Shown: in pieces, positions 25,622-33,150 of the stretch
How positions within the stretch are numbered: position 1 is the stretch's first letter
How the letters are laid out: every line of letters starts with the position of its first letter
The notes under the pieces: model-generated
Told to the model about the DNA's origin: nothing
Databases searched by the model: none
The model's input: only the letters and a program-made list of their open reading frames with translations
Position numbers and translations under genes: made by a program
Assembly (NCBI RefSeq): GCF_011038785.1
Contig: NZ_JAAKDT010000028.1
Location: 1 to 44,028, forward strand
Reading direction: 5' to 3'
Origin: Parabacteroides sp. ZJ-118
Lineage (GTDB): Bacteria > Bacteroidota > Bacteroidia > Bacteroidales > Tannerellaceae
DNA length: 44,028 nucleotides

Positions 25622-25646
25622 CGGACACCCTGTCCGTTATCGGACA
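25622..25646 (+). promoter_or_regulatory. Upstream activator site, three half-sites (second copy)
   Basis: CGGACA (25622-25627), TGTCCG (25631-25636) and CGGACA (25641-25646) repeat the 19594-19618 site with identical spacers (3 and 4 bases). The distance from the first base to the -12 GC is 82 bases here and 83 there. Flanking bases (CGAAAA before, G-GC after) are also shared. Confidence 0.75.
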
Positions 25647-25690
25647 GGGCGGGCAACGCTATGCGTCGGATTATCAGGTGGATAGGTTTT

Positions 25691-25705
25691 TGGCATGCCT
25701 TTTGC
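25691..25705 (+). promoter_or_regulatory. Sigma-54 promoter of the TolC-regulator-kinase operon
   Basis: TGGCAT-GCCTT-TTGC matches the sigma-54 consensus, with 10 bases between the GG and GC doublets. The start at 25736 lies 31 bases after the -12 box. Confidence 0.88.
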
Positions 25706-25735
25706 CCGAGGCCGGGTAAACAAACGCATACCGAA

Positions 25736-27220
25736 ATGAGAAGGATCTATATGGCGATAGGCTGCCTGTGGGCGGTCGTCTCGGGCGTATCCGCCCAAGC
25801 AGGCACGGACAAGGTCCGCGTCACCCTGCGGGAGGCGATCCGGATCGCCCGGCTTCAATCCGTAGACGCGGCCGTGGCGCTCAATGAGCTGCGCACGGCC
25901 TATTGGGAGTATCGTACGCACCGGGCGGATCAGCTGCCGGAGGTGATACTTACGGGGGCCCTGCCCTCCTACAGCAAGCGATACACGAAGTACCAGCAAC
26001 CGGACGGCTCCTATACCTACGTGCCGGACAACGCCCTGGGCCTGCGAGGCGCGATCTCCATCACCCAGAACATCGCCCTGACCGGAGGCAAGATCGCCCT
26101 CAACACCTCCCTGGATTTTACCCGTCAGCTGGGCCGTGGCGCCTACAACGCGTTCATGAGCGTGCCGGTCAGCCTGACGTTGACGCAGCCGATCTTCGGC
26201 GTGAACGAGCAGAAATGGAGGCGCCGCGTCGAGCCGGTCCGCTACCAAGAGGCCAAAGCCGCCTATATGGAGCGCGTGGAGGAGGTGACGATCGCTACCA
26301 TCGCGAACTACTTCGACCTGCTGCTGGCGGAGGATCGCCGCGACATCTGCCGCCAGAACCTGCTGAACGCCCGCAAGCTCTACGACATAGCGGTCGCGAA
26401 GCGCGCGATCGGGCACATCTCGGAGAGCGAGCTGATGCGCCTGAGGCAGTCGGCCCTGCAGGCGAAAGGCAAGCTGACCGAGGCTCAGTCCGATTACAAC
26501 GCGATGATGTTCAAGCTCCGCTCCTTCCTGGGGATGAGCGAGCGGGAGGTGATCGAGCCGGTCCTTCCCGAGGCGCTGGAAGGGATCCGTATGGATTACC
26601 GGGCGGTGTTGGAGAAGGCCCTGGAGAACAACTCGTTCTCCAAGAATATCGCGCGCCGCCGGTTGGAAGCGGACCAGGAGGTGGCGACCGCCAAGGGAAA
26701 CCGCCGCAGCGTGAACCTGTTCGCCTCCGTGGGGTATACCGGCAAGGGCCCCTCCGCGCGAGGCGCCTACCACCCGTTGAAAGACAACCAGATCGTGGAG
26801 GTCGGGCTTTCGATCCCTCTCCTGGACTGGGGGAAACGGAAAGGGAAGGTGAAAGTAGCCGAGTCGAACCGGGATGTCGTGCTTTCCAAGATCCGCCGGG
26901 AGCAGATGGACTTTAACCAAGATATCTTCCTCTTGGTGGAGCGATTCAATAACCAAGCCGCGCAATTGGAGATAGCCGCCGAGGTGGACGCGTTGGCGGA
27001 GAAGCGCTACCGGGCCTCGATCGAGACCTTCATGATCGGGAAGATCGATATCCTGGACCTGAACGACGCCCAGAGCTCGAAGGACGACGCGAGGCAAAAG
27101 CATATCCGGGAGCTCTATTACTATTGGCGTTATTTTTACGACATCCGTAGCGTAACGTTGTATGATTTCTTGAATAATCGTACATTAGACGCCGATTTCG
27201 AGGAAATCGTGAAACGATAA
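25736..27220 (+). CDS. TolC-family outer-membrane channel of the sigma-54-controlled pump
   Basis: The 494-residue protein has a signal peptide (MRRIYMAIGCLWAVVSGVSA) and two OEP repeats starting VTLREAIRIARLQSVD. The long helices are interrupted by the outer-membrane strands near TGGKIALNTSLDF and VNLFASVGYTG. It ends in the family-typical IDILDLNDAQSSKDDARQ. An in-frame start at 25661 is excluded because it precedes the sigma-54 promoter at 25691-25705. It should partner the adaptor at 19714; the response regulator gene follows directly. Confidence 0.93.
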   Translation: MRRIYMAIGCLWAVVSGVSAQAGTDKVRVTLREAIRIARLQSVDAAVALNELRTAYWEYRTHRADQLPEVILTGALPSYSKRYTKYQQPDGSYTYVPDNALGLRGAISITQNIALTGGKIALNTSLDFTRQLGRGAYNAFMSVPVSLTLTQPIFGVNEQKWRRRVEPVRYQEAKAAYMERVEEVTIATIANYFDLLLAEDRRDICRQNLLNARKLYDIAVAKRAIGHISESELMRLRQSALQAKGKLTEAQSDYNAMMFKLRSFLGMSEREVIEPVLPEALEGIRMDYRAVLEKALENNSFSKNIARRRLEADQEVATAKGNRRSVNLFASVGYTGKGPSARGAYHPLKDNQIVEVGLSIPLLDWGKRKGKVKVAESNRDVVLSKIRREQMDFNQDIFLLVERFNNQAAQLEIAAEVDALAEKRYRASIETFMIGKIDILDLNDAQSSKDDARQKHIRELYYYWRYFYDIRSVTLYDFLNNRTLDADFEEIVKR

Positions 27221-27235
27221 ATGGAGAGAGGTTAT

Positions 27236-28606
27236 ATGATACTGATAATCGATGACGACGCGGCGGTCCGTTCCTCGCTTACGTTCCTGCTCAAACGCGC
27301 GGGCTTCCGGCCGGAGGCGGTCCCGGGGCCGAGGGAGGCCCTGGCGGTGGTCCGCGCCGCGGCGCCGGAGCTGATCCTGATGGATATGAACTTCACGCGG
27401 ACCACCGCGGGCGAGGAGGGGATCCAATTGTTGAGGCAGGTGAAGATCTTCCGCCCCGATATCCCCGTGATCCTGATGACCGCCTGGGGATCGATCGCCC
27501 TGGCCGTGCAGGGGATGCGGGCCGGCGCCTTCGATTTCATCACGAAGCCTTGGAATAACCTGGTGCTGTTGAAGTCGATCCGGACCGCCTTGGAACTGAG
27601 CGAGCAGAGGCGGGAGGCAAACGCGCCCTTGAACCGTTCGGATGCCGACCGCAAATTCCATTTTGACAAGATCGTGGGGCAGAGCGCCGCTTTGATGGAG
27701 GTGCTGGGGACGGTCTCGCGTATCGCCCCGACAAACGCCTCGGTCTTGATTACCGGCGAGAGCGGCACGGGTAAGGAGCTGGTCGCGGAAGCGATCCACG
27801 CGAACAGTCCCCGGTCGGGAGAGGCTTTCGTGAAGGTAAACCTGGGCGGACTTTCCCAGAGCCTTTTCGAGAGCGAGATGTTCGGGCACAGGAAGGGGGC
27901 CTTCACGGACGCGTACATGGATCGGACAGGACGTTTCGAGATGGCGGACAAAGGTACCGTCTTCTTGGATGAGATCGGCGATCTGGAACTCTCCTGCCAG
28001 GTAAAGCTGCTTCGGGTGCTGCAAGACCAGACCTTTGAGGTCTTGGGGGATAGCCGCCCCCGGAAGGTGGATGTACGGGTCGTGAGCGCCACGAACCGGG
28101 ATTTACGCGCGATGGTGGCGGACCGCACGTTCCGCGAGGATCTGTTTTACCGGATCAATCTGATCACGGTGCATCTGCCCGCCCTGCGCGAGCGAAGGGA
28201 GGATATCCCGTCGCTGGCCCGGTATTTCGCGGACAGGCAATCGGAGATCAACGGGCTCGCGCGGGTTGAGTTCTCTTCGGATGCCCGGACCTATTTGAGC
28301 CGTCTCCCTTTCCCCGGCAATATCCGCGAGTTGAAGAACTTGGTGGAGCGGACGATCCTCGTATCGGGCAAGAGGTTTCTGGATGCCGCCGACTTCGAGG
28401 CGCATCGCATGGATACGTCTGCCCCCGGACCGGCGATCCCGCCCTCTTTGGAGGGCCTCACCTTGGATGAACTGGAGAAACGAACCATCTTACGCGCCCT
28501 GGAGGCGCATGGGGGTAACTTGTCGCGTGTAGCCGCGGCGCTGGGGATCAGCCGCGCCGCGTTGTACCGGAGGCTGGAGAAATACGGAATCCCGGTCGAT
28601 AAATAA
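27236..28606 (+). CDS. Sigma-54-dependent response regulator (NtrC family)
   Basis: The 456-residue protein has a receiver domain (about 1-120; IIDDD, phospho-acceptor Asp about 50 in LILMDMNF, Lys in FDFITKPW) and an AAA+ domain (Walker A GESGTGKE about 174, Walker B GTVFLDEIGDL). The sigma-54 contact loop reads GAFTDA (about 221-226) instead of GAFTGA. A Fis-type helix-turn-helix ends it (NLSRVAAALGISRAALYRRL). An ATG at 27221, touching the TolC stop, is an alternative start; the ATG at 27236 has GAGAGG in front. It most likely activates both sigma-54 promoters in this window. Confidence 0.95.
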   Translation: MILIIDDDAAVRSSLTFLLKRAGFRPEAVPGPREALAVVRAAAPELILMDMNFTRTTAGEEGIQLLRQVKIFRPDIPVILMTAWGSIALAVQGMRAGAFDFITKPWNNLVLLKSIRTALELSEQRREANAPLNRSDADRKFHFDKIVGQSAALMEVLGTVSRIAPTNASVLITGESGTGKELVAEAIHANSPRSGEAFVKVNLGGLSQSLFESEMFGHRKGAFTDAYMDRTGRFEMADKGTVFLDEIGDLELSCQVKLLRVLQDQTFEVLGDSRPRKVDVRVVSATNRDLRAMVADRTFREDLFYRINLITVHLPALRERREDIPSLARYFADRQSEINGLARVEFSSDARTYLSRLPFPGNIRELKNLVERTILVSGKRFLDAADFEAHRMDTSAPGPAIPPSLEGLTLDELEKRTILRALEAHGGNLSRVAAALGISRAALYRRLEKYGIPVDK

Positions 28607-28618
28607 GAAGAGGCAGGG

Positions 28619-29920
28619 ATGAGGCTGAAAGGACTGTTCTGGATATTGACGACGCTGCTGCTGACGCTATGGGCGGTGGTGACTTACTGGGTCTTCTATA
28701 CCTCTTCCCTCCGGATGTTTTTCGCGGTAGAGGCCTTGGTCTTGCTTACGGTCATCTATTTGTTTGCCTTTTACCGCCGTATCATGAAGCCCTTGCATAT
28801 CATCGGCAACGGCATGGAGCTATTGAGGGAGCAAGACTTTGGTTCCCGCCTGGGAAAGGTCGGGCAAGCGGAGGCGGACCGGGTGGTCGACGTGTTTAAC
28901 AAAATGATGGAGCAGTTGAAGAATGAGCGTTTGCGCCTCCGGGAACAGAATCATTTCCTGGACCTGCTGGTCAACGCCTCCCCGATGGGAGTGATCATCT
29001 TGAACCTGGACGAGGAGATCCTGTCCGTGAACCCGGCCGCCTGCAAATTGTTTGGCGCGCGAAGCCCGGAGGATCTGGTGGGGAAACGTTTTCTCCAGCT
29101 GGATTCTCCCTTGGCGGAAGAATTGGTGCGGCTCCCGATGTATCAGGCGCAGACCGTCCGGCTGAACGACGCCACCATTTACAAATGTACGCATTCCTCA
29201 TTCGTGGACCGCGGCTTTCACCACCCGTTTTATTTGATAGAGACATTGACCCAAGAGGTGTTCAAGGCCGAGAAGAAAGCGTACGAGAAGGTGATACGCA
29301 TGATCTCTCATGAGGTGAATAATACGACCGCGGGTATCACCTCTACCTTGGATACGCTGGAATCCGCTTTCGGCGGGATGGAGGGTATGGAGGAGGTCCG
29401 CGAGGTCTTGCGGGTCTCCATGGAACGCTGCTATAGCATGAGCCGGTTTATCACCCATTTCGCCGACGTGGTGCGTATACCCGAACCTCAAAGCCGTCCA
29501 TGCGAGTTGAACCAAGTGGTGTTCGCCTGCAAACGCTTTATGGAGACGGTCTGCCGGAACCGGGATATCGAGATCGTCATGGATCTGAGCGAGGAATCCC
29601 CGGTCGTGAACTTGGATAGTTCCCTGTTCGAGCAGGTCTTGGTCAATATAATCAAGAATGCCGCCGAATCCATCGATCGGGATGGGAAGATCTATATCCG
29701 GACGACCGTGCGTCCCACCTGCCTGGAGATCGCCGATACGGGCAAGGGCATCGACAAGGAAACGGAGACGAAGCTGTTCAGCCCGTTCTTCTCCACGAAA
29801 CCGAACGGGCAGGGCATCGGCCTGATCTTTGTCCGTGAAGTGCTGTTAAAACAGGGTTGCCGATTCTCTCTTCGCTCTTATCCGGATGGATTGACAAGGT
29901 TTAAGATTTGGTTCGCTTGA
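28619..29920 (+). CDS. Sensor histidine kinase, partner of the NtrC-type regulator
   Basis: The 433-residue kinase has two membrane helices (about 6-26 and 33-52) joined by only a few residues, a HAMP-like region (about 50-105) and a PAS-like domain (about 105-215). The H-box is MISHEVNNTTAG (phospho-His about 231). The catalytic domain has NIIKNAAESID (N-box), EIADTGKGID (G1), FSPFFSTKPNGQGIGL (F and G2). It lies 12 bases after its regulator and ends the operon. Without a periplasmic sensor domain, it may sense within the membrane or through the PAS domain. Confidence 0.95.
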   Translation: MRLKGLFWILTTLLLTLWAVVTYWVFYTSSLRMFFAVEALVLLTVIYLFAFYRRIMKPLHIIGNGMELLREQDFGSRLGKVGQAEADRVVDVFNKMMEQLKNERLRLREQNHFLDLLVNASPMGVIILNLDEEILSVNPAACKLFGARSPEDLVGKRFLQLDSPLAEELVRLPMYQAQTVRLNDATIYKCTHSSFVDRGFHHPFYLIETLTQEVFKAEKKAYEKVIRMISHEVNNTTAGITSTLDTLESAFGGMEGMEEVREVLRVSMERCYSMSRFITHFADVVRIPEPQSRPCELNQVVFACKRFMETVCRNRDIEIVMDLSEESPVVNLDSSLFEQVLVNIIKNAAESIDRDGKIYIRTTVRPTCLEIADTGKGIDKETETKLFSPFFSTKPNGQGIGLIFVREVLLKQGCRFSLRSYPDGLTRFKIWFA

Positions 29921-29950
29921 ACGTTTCCCCGTTCCCTCGGTCGCTTTATA

Positions 29951-31048
29951 TCATAACCATTGATTCATGAACTCATCCATCTCCCCCGCGTGGGCTTCCA
30001 GGCTTTGAAGCAGCTTGAACTGGGCTTTCGTACGGATCAAGTTATGTTTCGGGCTATGGATCTTGTAATAGGTATCGCCGTTGATATAATCGGTTAAGAA
30101 CCGGACGGTCTGCATATAAGTCAACAGACGGCCGCCGTAAGGCAGCAACTTGATCTCGGTAGGCGTCAAGAACGCCTTGGCCTTTTCCATGTATCCGCGG
30201 GTATAGGCTTTGAAGATTTCCATATCGACGTTTACGTTATCCAGGTTCTCATCGTCCTCGGCGCCCGTATTGGCCCCGGTTCGGATAAAGTCGCCGATAT
30301 CGGAAAGGACGAAGCCCGGCATGACGGTATCCAGGTCGATCACGCAAAGCACCTTGCCGCTGTCAGCGTCGAACATCATATTATTTACTTTCGTATCGCA
30401 GTGGTTCGTGCGTTTCTTCAATCGACCTTCCCGGTATAGGCGCTCTTGGACGCACATCGCCTCGGCCCGTTTCTCGATCTCCTCGACCAAATCTTTCACC
30501 TCTTCCAACCGGCCTGCCGGATTGGCGGCTACAGCCTCATGGAATTGTCGCAGGCGAAACTCCATATTGTGGAAATCCGGGATGGTCTCGCCCAGCGTAC
30601 CCTCGGGTATATCGGACAACAGGGTCTGGAAATCACCGAACGCCTTGCCGGCCTCATAAGAAAGCGCAGGGGTCACCTCCTCATAGCTTTTGCTGCGAGG
30701 GATGAACAGGCATACCCGCCAATAGCTATCTCCGTCGAAATAATATTTTTTCCCGTCTTTAGTCGGCAGGAAGGTCAGTACCTTACGGTCGATATCCGTT
30801 TCCCCTCTTTCCTCCAGCTTCCTGCGGATATGGGTGGTAACCACATGGATGTTATTTTGCAGCATCTCCACATTGGTGAAGATCAAATGGTTGATACGCT
30901 GCAGCACGTATTTGATCTCCCCCTTCTCGTTGGTCACCTTCAATGTATCATTAATGTGTCCGTTTCCGAATGGTTCGGCGGAAACTACTTTCTCGTCCAA
31001 CTGGAATCGATCCAAGATGTTTAGTAATTGTTCGTTCGTTTTTGCCAT
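29951..31048 (-). CDS. APH-fold sugar kinase, NahK-like (N-acetylhexosamine 1-kinase family)
   Basis: The 365-residue length and motifs fit the NahK branch of the aminoglycoside-phosphotransferase fold: SAEPFGNGHINDTLKV (nucleotide loop), YVLQRINHLIF, the catalytic loop NHCDTKVNNMMFD and the metal-binding VLCVIDLDTVMPG. NahK makes N-acetylhexosamine-1-phosphate from GlcNAc or GalNAc during mucin and milk-glycan use. No phosphorylase or uridylyltransferase gene lies next to it, so the substrate is an inference from family. The gene ends next to the kinase at 29920 on the opposite strand (convergent). Confidence 0.85.
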   Translation of the reverse strand: MAKTNEQLLNILDRFQLDEKVVSAEPFGNGHINDTLKVTNEKGEIKYVLQRINHLIFTNVEMLQNNIHVVTTHIRRKLEERGETDIDRKVLTFLPTKDGKKYYFDGDSYWRVCLFIPRSKSYEEVTPALSYEAGKAFGDFQTLLSDIPEGTLGETIPDFHNMEFRLRQFHEAVAANPAGRLEEVKDLVEEIEKRAEAMCVQERLYREGRLKKRTNHCDTKVNNMMFDADSGKVLCVIDLDTVMPGFVLSDIGDFIRTGANTGAEDDENLDNVNVDMEIFKAYTRGYMEKAKAFLTPTEIKLLPYGGRLLTYMQTVRFLTDYINGDTYYKIHSPKHNLIRTKAQFKLLQSLEAHAGEMDEFMNQWL

Positions 31049-31081
31049 GATATTTCGTTACGTTAACTCCCGCGAAGATAC

Positions 31082-31117
31082 AAAAAAAGGCCACGACACA
31101 CATCGCGACCTTTTTTT
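31082..31117. terminator. Bidirectional-looking terminator after rpmE2
   Basis: A run of A residues, a stem (GGCCACGA with TCGCGACC, two wobbles) and a run of T residues form a symmetric hairpin 21 bases after the rpmE2 stop codon. On the minus strand it ends in T7, fitting termination of rpmE2. Confidence 0.8.
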
Positions 31118-31137
31118 ATTTCTTAAAGAGAGAATGC

Positions 31138-31392
31138 TTACTTCTTGTTACGGTTACCATAACGGCTCATGAACTTATCAACGCGTCCGGCTGTATCGAC
31201 CAGCTTGGCCTTACCGGTGTAGAACGGGTGAGACGTGTTGGAGATCTCGACCTTTACCAACGGATAAGTTACGCCGTCAATCTCGATCGTCTCTTTCGCG
31301 CTAATGGTAGAACGAGTGATGAATACATCATCGTTTGACATGTCCTTAAATACTACAGGACGATAGTTTCCAGGATGAATACCTTTTTTCAT
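31138..31392 (-). CDS. rpmE2: 50S ribosomal protein L31, type B
   Basis: The 84-residue protein opens [19 protein letters not shown] and has [20 protein letters not shown] and [11 protein letters not shown], the standard L31 blocks. It lacks the four zinc-binding Cys residues of type A L31, so it is the zinc-free form. It sits alone between a canonical promoter and a terminator. Confidence 0.97.
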   Translation of the reverse strand: MKKGIHPGNYRPVVFKDMSNDDVFITRSTISAKETIEIDGVTYPLVKVEISNTSHPFYTGKAKLVDTAGRVDKFMSRYGNRNKK

Positions 31393-31453
31393 TGTTTTAT
31401 TATCTATTTTAATTTATACTCTGTATATATTGGGTAACCGGTATTTTGGCTTG

Positions 31454-31484
31454 CAAAGGTAAGGGTTTGCCACAAACAAACAAA
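31454..31484 (-). promoter_or_regulatory. Canonical promoter of rpmE2
   Basis: On the minus strand TTTG (31481-31484) and TACCTTTG (31454-31461) are separated by 19 bp, a full match to both consensus boxes. The start codon lies 61 bases downstream. Confidence 0.75.
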
Positions 31485-31566
31485 CAAAATCGTATTATTT
31501 TTTTCAAGCGCGTTGATTTTGTGTTATTTTATATGCTTTGAAGCGTCGTTTGTCGTGAATCTTGAT

Positions 31567-31574
31567 TATCTTTG
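31567..31574 (+). promoter_or_regulatory. -7 box of fba
   Basis: TATCTTTG matches TAnnTTTG, 41 bases before the fba ATG. TTTG copies nearby (31537, 31549) are at non-standard distances. Confidence 0.5.
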
Positions 31575-31615
31575 CGCAAGTTTTTAATCATTAACGTAAT
31601 AACATAATAACGACT

Positions 31616-32614
31616 ATGGTAAATTACAAAGATTTGGGCTTGGTGAACACAAAGGAAATGTTTGCCAAGGCTATCAAGGGCGGGTATGCTATCCCTGCTT
31701 TCAACTTCAATAACATGGAGCAGATGCAGGCTATCATCAAGGCTGCTGTAGAGACGAAATCTCCGGTTATTTTGCAAGTTTCCAAGGGCGCTCGCCAGTA
31801 CGCAAACGCTACTTTGCTTCGTTACATGGCACAGGGTGCCGTTGAATATGCTAAGGAATTGGGTTGCCCGAATCCTCAGATCGTTCTTCACTTAGACCAT
31901 GGCGATACGTTTGAGACTTGCAAGAGCTGTATCGACTCCGGCTTCTCTTCCGTAATGATCGACGGTTCTCACCTTCCTTACGAGGAGAACATCGCCTTGA
32001 CGAAGAAAGTTGTTGAGTACGCCCATCAGTTCGATGTAACTGTGGAAGGCGAGCTGGGTGTATTGGCAGGTGTTGAGGATGAGGTTTCCTCAGACCATCA
32101 CACGTATACCAATCCTGAGGAAGTTATCGACTTCGCTACTCGTACGGGCTGCGATTCTTTGGCTATCTCGATCGGTACCTCTCACGGCGCTTATAAGTTC
32201 ACTCCGGCGCAATGTACGATCGACCCGGTTACAGGCAAGATGGTTCCTCCTCCATTGGCATTCGACGTTCTGGACGCTGTTATGGAGAAACTTCCGGGAT
32301 TCCCCATCGTTCTTCACGGTTCTTCTTCTGTTCCTCAGGAAGAGGTTGAGACTATCAACCAATATGGTGGCGCTTTGAAGGCGGCTATCGGTATTCCTGA
32401 AGAGTGGTTGCGTAAGGCAGCTGAGTCTTCTGTATGTAAGATCAATATCGACTCAGACTCTCGCTTGGCGATGACTGCCGCTATCCGCAAGACTTTCGTT
32501 GAGAAACCGGCTGAGTTCGATCCTCGCAAATATCTGGGCCCGGCTCGTGATAACATGGAGAAACTTTACAAACACAAGATCATCAACGTTCTTGGTTCTA
32601 ACGACAAGTTGTAA
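31616..32614 (+). CDS. fba: Fructose-bisphosphate aldolase, class II
   Basis: Splits fructose-1,6-bisphosphate into glyceraldehyde-3-phosphate and dihydroxyacetone phosphate. The 332-residue barrel shows the zinc-site and active-site blocks of the class: IVLHLDHGDTFETC, SVMIDGSHLPYEEN, VEGELGVLAGVED, AISIGTSHGAYKF and IVLHGSSSVPQEE. It is a single-gene unit with its own -7 box and a hairpin after the stop codon. The coding sequence prefers pyrimidine-ending optimal codons, as expected for a highly expressed glycolytic gene. Confidence 0.97.
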   Translation: MVNYKDLGLVNTKEMFAKAIKGGYAIPAFNFNNMEQMQAIIKAAVETKSPVILQVSKGARQYANATLLRYMAQGAVEYAKELGCPNPQIVLHLDHGDTFETCKSCIDSGFSSVMIDGSHLPYEENIALTKKVVEYAHQFDVTVEGELGVLAGVEDEVSSDHHTYTNPEEVIDFATRTGCDSLAISIGTSHGAYKFTPAQCTIDPVTGKMVPPPLAFDVLDAVMEKLPGFPIVLHGSSSVPQEEVETINQYGGALKAAIGIPEEWLRKAAESSVCKINIDSDSRLAMTAAIRKTFVEKPAEFDPRKYLGPARDNMEKLYKHKIINVLGSNDKL

Positions 32615-32644
32615 TCGGAACATAAATCTCTGTTTCTATAAAAG

Positions 32645-32677
32645 AAGGCCATCTCGGGAACGGGATGGCCTTCCTTG
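32645..32677 (+). terminator. Hairpin after fba
   Basis: GAAGGCCATC (32645-32654) pairs exactly with GATGGCCTTC (32665-32674) around 10 bases. Only CTT follows, so it is a stable 3' hairpin with a weak T tract, between convergent genes. Confidence 0.7.
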
Positions 32678-32697
32678 CGGTTAGGGGGGAGTCATTG

Positions 32698-33129
32698 TTA
32701 ATCTTTTTTGCCTTTCCTCGCGGGCTCAACGCTTTTTGACGCGGATAAATTACTGAAGTTCTTGAGCAGCGTATCCTTTTCCTTTTTAGGAAGAGATTGA
32801 TATACGATATCGTAGGATTGTTTTACAAGCTCTTTGATCTTGTTGTCGGGTACATCTTGATTAAAGTGAACACTAATCCAGTACTTTTTGTTCATATGCC
32901 AACCGGGTGTTATGCCGGAGTATCGAGCCCGTAACTCTCCCGACTCATTGGGGTCGCATTTAATACAACAAAAATCAAATACTTCGATATTCACGAAGCA
33001 AAACCATTTACTTCCTACATAAAAGCAAAGAATGTCCCGGCTATATTTATCCGGGATATTTGTAAAGGGCATCTTTTCATAGACACCCTTCAGCGAAAGG
33101 CAATAGTCTCTAAATTCTTCAATATTCAT
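32698..33129 (-). CDS. MmcQ/YjbR family protein
   Basis: The 143-residue protein fits the YjbR double-wing fold: MNIEEFRDYCLSLKGVYEKM, the FVNIEVFDFCCIKCDPN strand pair, YSGITPGWHMNKKYWISVHF and the helical end VKQSYDIVYQSLPKKEK. The biochemical role of the family is not settled; DNA binding has been suggested from structure. It follows the GH51 gene by 21 bases on the same strand and may be cotranscribed with it. The Lys-rich tail (about 130-143) is likely disordered. Confidence 0.88.
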   Translation of the reverse strand: MNIEEFRDYCLSLKGVYEKMPFTNIPDKYSRDILCFYVGSKWFCFVNIEVFDFCCIKCDPNESGELRARYSGITPGWHMNKKYWISVHFNQDVPDNKIKELVKQSYDIVYQSLPKKEKDTLLKNFSNLSASKSVEPARKGKKD

Positions 33130-33150
33130 GACTTGCGTATGTATGGTCGG

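Noticed and set aside
25661-25735. Longer start for the TolC-type gene
   Set aside because: It lies upstream of and across the sigma-54 promoter, so it cannot be in the transcript.
25637-27103. 488-codon minus-strand open frame
   Set aside because: It lies opposite the TolC-type gene and consists of Leu/Arg/His/Gly-rich text typical of antisense to GC-rich coding sequence; the plus-strand frame has clear motifs.
27925-27940. ATCGGACAGG inside the regulator gene as another activator half-site
   Set aside because: Single half-site within coding sequence, no dyad and no nearby -24/-12 promoter.
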